In this document: positions 13,755 through 17,128 of the stretch, in pieces
How the letters are laid out: the number at the start of each line of letters is the position of its first letter
Position numbering within the stretch: the stretch's first letter is position 1
Origin: an uncultured Campylobacter sp.
Lineage (GTDB): Bacteria; Actinomycetota; Actinomycetes; Mycobacteriales; Mycobacteriaceae
Assembly (NCBI GenBank): GCA_946221035.1
Contig: CAMIME010000047.1
Location: 1-17,128, forward strand
Reading direction: 5' to 3'
Length of the DNA: 17,128 nucleotides
Program-made: the position numbers and the translations under genes
The notes under the pieces: generated by a model
The model's input: only the letters and a program-made list of their open reading frames with translations
Told to the model about the DNA's origin: nothing
Databases searched by the model: none

Positions 13755-16700
13755 ATGAATTTCTCCAAGAAAATCACCGCGGGCGCCGTCGCGCTTGCGC
13801 TTGGTGCGTCGGCGATGGTGGCGCCGCGAGCGACCGCGCTCCCCACGGATTTTGTGAGCCCTCCGGGCTCGTCCAGGAATCCGGTGCAGGCGAACTGCAG
13901 CATCCAGCTGTCGTCGAACGTCGACACCACCCAGCCCGGGCACAATATCGAGACCAGCCAGGCAGGCCTGACAGCCGCGGCTTCCCTGGATGCGAACGGG
14001 GACTACTTCCGCCCGCGGGTCTCCGTCTCCAGCGAGGGACAGCGCATTCTTAACGACGGCACGGCCACCCTCCTAGTGGCGAACGAGAGCAAGACAAACT
14101 CGTTCACCTACGCCGTCAACACCGTCGGCAAGGATGGAACGGTCACGGATACGGCGCCGGTCAGCCCGAAAAACTTCACGCTGGGGCCGGGTGAGAGTGC
14201 TGAGGCAGTTGCCCAGCTCGCCCCCGAAAACAGCGGCGCCCAAACCTGGGCCTGGACGGTGAAGCAGCCGACGCGTGTGGCGCCGGACACCACGCGTGTG
14301 AAGACGCAGCTGAACTTCGACGTCGCGCCGTGGCCGATTGAGACGGACAACTGCGCGCCGATCCTGCCGTCTGCTAAGACCTCGCAGCCGATCATCGCCG
14401 ACGGCACCGAGTACGACACCGGCATCACCGTCAAAAACGCTGCGAAGGACTACGAGCGCCTCGTCGGCACCGTGACCGTCGGCGGCAAGGTGATCGAGAA
14501 CGCCAAGGTGCGTGTCGACGCCTCCGGCAAGGTCTACGTCACCCTGCCCATGGGTGCTACCGGCAAGCAGGACGACACGAAGCCGAAGAATGTGGACGTG
14601 CAGTTGCTGGCCAAGCCGCGTGAGGCAACCGCAAACTCGCAGTACGAGGCGTACAACCAGCCGCAGGTCCTGCGCGTTGGCGATGATAACGACCGCGTCT
14701 CCGGCAACTCGGCGGAGTTCACCGCCACGATCCCGGTGCAGCAGTTCAAGCCCGAGTACGACTCGCCGAAGACGGTGAAGCCGGGCAAATCCGTGGAGGT
14801 AGAGCTGACGGCGCAGCCGGGCCAGCTGCGCGGCGCCGACATCGAAGCCACCTACACGGTGAAGAACGCTCCCGAGGGCTGGACCGCCGAGCTGGCCGCT
14901 GACGGCACCCTGAAGGTCACCGCACCCGGGAACGCCAAGGGCGGCGATACCGCCGAGTTCGCCGTTGAGGTTGCGTACCCGGACGGTTCCGTCGATACGC
15001 TGAAGCCCGCGGTGAAAGTCCTGGACCTCGATGCGACCGTGGCCGAGCCGAAGTACGGCGAGACCTACGGCAAGGCCGACGAGGAGGTCACCCTTGAGCA
15101 GTCCGCGAAGTTGCCGAAGGGTTCCACGTTCACGATCACCCCGGGTCAGGAGCTTGGCGAGTGGCAGCCGAAGGTCGATGAGACCACCGGCAAGATCACC
15201 GTCACCATCCCCGAGGGCGCGAAGCCGGGCGACGTCCAGACCATCCTGATCGACGTCACCTACCCGGACGGTTCCAAGGACCCCAAGGTTCCGGCGAAGG
15301 TCACGGTGCTGAACCAGCCGCGCTACGGCGAGGTCACCGACAAGCCGGGCGAGAAGGTCACGCTGCCGCAGACGGGCACCGTTGTCCACGGCTCCACATT
15401 CACCCTCAACCCGGACCAGAACCTGGGTGGCTGGGAGCCCAAGGTCGACGAGACCACCGGCACCATTACCGTCGTCATCCCGGAGGACGCGAAGCCGGGC
15501 ACCGAAAAGGTCATTCTGATCGACGTGAAGGATCCGAAGTCGGGCAAGACCGACACGGTCCCGGCGAAGGTCATCGTGCACGGCGCGCCTGAGTACGGCC
15601 AGGTGGAGAAGACCCCGGGCGAGAATGTCACCTTGACCCCGAAGAAGGACAATGTCCCGGAGGGTGCGACCTACGTCATCACCCCGGGCCAGGACCTCGG
15701 TGACTGGGATCCCACGATCGACCCGACCACCGGCGAGATCACAGTGAAGGTTCCAGAAGACGCCGAGGACGGCGACCAGAAGACCATCAACGTCACCGTC
15801 ACGTACCCGGGCGGGAAGACGGACACGGTCCCGGCGAAGATCGTTGTAAAAACGCCGGCGGAGCAGGGCACCCCGGTGTCCTCAACCACGCCTGTGAGCC
15901 CGGCGCCAGTGAGCCCGTCGCCTGTGAGCCCGGCGCCTCTGCCCGTCAAACCAGGCGAAAGTGCCGGGATCACGCCGACCATCATCGTCGGCACCCCGGA
16001 CGGCGTCACCTACAAGCTCAAGGACGGCTGGAAGGTCCCGGAGGGCTGGGAGATCACCATCGACCCGTCCACGGGCGCGCTGACCGTCAAGGCGCCGAAG
16101 GATGCCGTGCCGGGCACCGAATTCAAGGTTCCGGTGCAGGTCACGCTGCCGAGCGGCAAGATCGAGGACCGCGAGATTGTGGTGAAGGTGGACAACCCGA
16201 GCTACACCATCGGCCAGAAGGATCCGCTGATCGTCTACATCCCGAAGGGCGGATCTGCTGACGACAAAAACGTCAAGCTTCCCGACGGCTGGACCTACTC
16301 GCTCGGAGAAGACGGCACCATCGTCATCAATGTGCCGGAAACCGTTGAGGCCGGCACCACCCCGGTGATCAAGTTCCCGCGCACCGATGGCCAGGGCTAC
16401 ATCAACGTCCAGATCGACCTGAAGGAACGTCAGGGCTCGGCTACGGAAATCACCCAGGTCACCCAGGTCAACGCCCAGGCTGGTTCCTCGGATGATTTGA
16501 AGAAGTGCTTCGACAACCTGTCCTCCGAGGGTTCGCCGCTGCCGTGGCTGATCCCGGCCGCGATCCTGCTGGGTGTCGGCGCGCCGCTGGCTGGTGCGAT
16601 GGGCCCGGAGATCGGCAAGGCGATCGCGAACGTGTCGGCGCAGATGAACATCGACATCCCGAACCCGTTCGCGGGCATCGGCGGTGAACGCCGTCAGTCC

Positions 16701-16982
16701 GCCGCCGGCGCGCAGCTGCAGGCGGAGATCGCTCGCCTGCAGGAGCAGTTCGGCCCGGCTGTCACCCAGGCCGGCGCGGTGATCCTCGCGCTGACCGCCC
16801 TCGCCGCCACCGCCGGCATCCTCTACGCGGTGTGCACCAACGAGGACGCGCAGGCTCAGTCCAGCAAGAACGAGGGGTCGTCTAAGAAGGCCCCAGTGAC
16901 CACGACCCCGGTGACCACGACCCCGGTGACCACGACCCCGGTGACCACGGCGACTTCGCCGACCACTTCGGCGAACGTTTAG
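13755..16982 (+). CDS. Large repeat-containing surface protein with two-cysteine membrane module
   Basis: A 1075-residue secreted protein. ATG 13755 has AAGGAAG 5 nt upstream; the signal peptide is residues 1-28 (cleavage after ATA). The N-terminal domain is bounded by C48 and C200, a possible disulfide. Beta-rich domains follow: a divergent unit (334-432), then three units of 90, 90 and 89-90 residues starting at 433, 523 and 613. Each begins with 'YG' and contains a 'YPDG'/'YPGG'-like motif and 'PAK' near its end, in the style of Rib/YPDG domains of Gram-positive surface proteins. A Pro/Ser stalk (about 702-735) leads to two further related domains. The C-terminus has C918, a hydrophobic helix, an amphipathic Gln/Ala stretch, a second helix, C1027, then a tail containing EGSSKK and VTTTP repeats. 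There is no LPxTG-like signal. Probable membrane-anchored adhesin; ligand unknown. Confidence 0.88.
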   Translation: MNFSKKITAGAVALALGASAMVAPRATALPTDFVSPPGSSRNPVQANCSIQLSSNVDTTQPGHNIETSQAGLTAAASLDANGDYFRPRVSVSSEGQRILNDGTATLLVANESKTNSFTYAVNTVGKDGTVTDTAPVSPKNFTLGPGESAEAVAQLAPENSGAQTWAWTVKQPTRVAPDTTRVKTQLNFDVAPWPIETDNCAPILPSAKTSQPIIADGTEYDTGITVKNAAKDYERLVGTVTVGGKVIENAKVRVDASGKVYVTLPMGATGKQDDTKPKNVDVQLLAKPREATANSQYEAYNQPQVLRVGDDNDRVSGNSAEFTATIPVQQFKPEYDSPKTVKPGKSVEVELTAQPGQLRGADIEATYTVKNAPEGWTAELAADGTLKVTAPGNAKGGDTAEFAVEVAYPDGSVDTLKPAVKVLDLDATVAEPKYGETYGKADEEVTLEQSAKLPKGSTFTITPGQELGEWQPKVDETTGKITVTIPEGAKPGDVQTILIDVTYPDGSKDPKVPAKVTVLNQPRYGEVTDKPGEKVTLPQTGTVVHGSTFTLNPDQNLGGWEPKVDETTGTITVVIPEDAKPGTEKVILIDVKDPKSGKTDTVPAKVIVHGAPEYGQVEKTPGENVTLTPKKDNVPEGATYVITPGQDLGDWDPTIDPTTGEITVKVPEDAEDGDQKTINVTVTYPGGKTDTVPAKIVVKTPAEQGTPVSSTTPVSPAPVSPSPVSPAPLPVKPGESAGITPTIIVGTPDGVTYKLKDGWKVPEGWEITIDPSTGALTVKAPKDAVPGTEFKVPVQVTLPSGKIEDREIVVKVDNPSYTIGQKDPLIVYIPKGGSADDKNVKLPDGWTYSLGEDGTIVINVPETVEAGTTPVIKFPRTDGQGYINVQIDLKERQGSATEITQVTQVNAQAGSSDDLKKCFDNLSSEGSPLPWLIPAAILLGVGAPLAGAMGPEIGKAIANVSAQMNIDIPNPFAGIGGERRQSAAGAQLQAEIARLQEQFGPAVTQAGAVILALTALAATAGILYAVCTNEDAQAQSSKNEGSSKKAPVTTTPVTTTPVTTTPVTTATSPTTSANV
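15051..15857 (+). repeat. Three tandem 270-bp units coding 90-residue domains
   Basis: Units start at 15051, 15321 and 15591. They share protein landmarks at equal positions: 'YGE/YGQ' at the start, 'GSTFTI/GATYVI TPGQ', 'DETTGKITV/DPTTGEITV', and 'VPAK' near the end. Divergence between units is clear at both DNA and protein level, so they are old duplications under selection to keep length. Confidence 0.8.
15891..15935 (+). repeat. 15-bp tandem repeat, three copies, Pro/Ser stalk
   Basis: CCTGTGAGCCCGGCG occurs at 15891 and 15921, with a variant copy at 15906. It encodes PVSPA/PVSPS. The unit is a multiple of three, so copy-number change would lengthen or shorten the stalk in frame. Confidence 0.85.
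16893..16952 (+). repeat. 15-bp tandem repeat, four copies, VTTTP tail
   Basis: The unit CCGGTGACCACGACC is repeated from 16893, 16908, 16923 and 16938; the first and last copies have one and two or three changes. It encodes PVTTT at the extreme C-terminus. Near-identity of the central copies suggests recent slippage. Confidence 0.9.
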
Positions 16983-16991
16983 CCACCGTTT

Positions 16992-17030
16992 AAGCCCGCC
17001 GCCTCTCTTTCGGAAGGGGTTGGCGGGCTT
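16992..17030 (+). terminator. Terminator after the large surface gene
   Basis: AAGCCCGCC (16992-17000) pairs perfectly with GGCGGGCTT (17022-17030), 9 nt after the stop codon, with further pairing possible inside the loop. The following bases are only partly T-rich. Confidence 0.75.
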
Positions 17031-17128
17031 CGTCGTTTGTAAAGGATCCCGATCGTTTGCAGGGGCTTGGGGTTTTGTGGTCTCACCCGTCACATTCCGG
17101 TTTGTTTGCAAGGGGGCAGGGGAGGGAG
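17031..17128. other. Non-coding tail with short degenerate repeats
   Basis: No gene is visible in these last 98 nt. GTTTGTAAAGG (17035), GTTTGCAGGGG (17055) and GTTTGCAAGGG (17104) are similar short words on the same strand. They may be part of the control region of a gene beyond the window. Confidence 0.35.

Noticed and set aside
14073..15581. Minus-strand open frame (502 codons) opposite the large surface gene
   Set aside because: Its repeats are reflections of the 270-bp coding repeats, and it has no start context or domain of its own.
16893..16952. CRISPR-like regular repeat
   Set aside because: The units are 15 bp, directly adjacent without spacers, and encode an in-frame PVTTT tail.

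Overview
The window reads as high-GC Actinobacteria, most likely a Corynebacterium. Grounds: GC-rich codon use, a CmpL/MmpL-type transporter, an actinobacterial TadA-partner protein next to tadA, a sortase signal of the LAxTG type, and large Thr/Pro-rich surface proteins of corynebacterial style. The genus is an inference from these features, not from a marker gene.

Layout. (1) 1-4919: two tandem surface-protein genes. The first (5' end outside the window) has prealbumin-like and DUF11-like domains and a C-terminal two-helix membrane module bracketed by two cysteines. The second has a signal peptide, a propeller-like region, a CnaB/SpaA-like domain and a LADTG sortase signal. (2) 4929-5942, minus: tyrA for tyrosine synthesis. 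(3) 5984-7167, plus: a TadA-associated acidic protein overlapping tadA, then a small CsbD-family stress protein with a strong terminator. (4) 7168-7563: an intergenic stretch with an orphan perfect inverted repeat, then tRNA-Ser(CGA) with its own promoter and terminator. (5) 7629-11184: an MMPL transporter gene overlapping tgt. (6) 11181-11896: a Phd/YefM-type antitoxin and a FitB/VapC-type PIN toxin behind a near-consensus promoter. (7) 11888-12562, minus: a YhhQ-type queuosine-precursor transporter, with gluQ divergent at 12561-13469. (8) 13470-13754: a leader region with two consecutive hairpins, feeding (9) 13755-16982: a 1075-residue surface protein with three exact-length 90-residue repeats. 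It ends in the same two-cysteine membrane module as the first gene.

How it fits together. tgt, yhhQ and gluQ form a queuosine salvage set: import of a 7-deazaguanine base, its insertion at position 34 of tRNA, and glutamylation of Q on tRNA-Asp. No queuosine synthesis gene is visible here. tadA (A34 to I34) and tRNA-Ser lie close by, so the middle of the window is unusually rich in wobble-base functions. The most striking molecular detail is that Tgt has lost all three cysteines of the zinc site normally conserved in bacterial Tgt, although its catalytic aspartates remain; the zinc ligands of GluQ a few genes away are intact. The second point of interest is the shared non-sortase C-terminal module of the two large surface proteins, with cysteines 108 and 109 residues apart.
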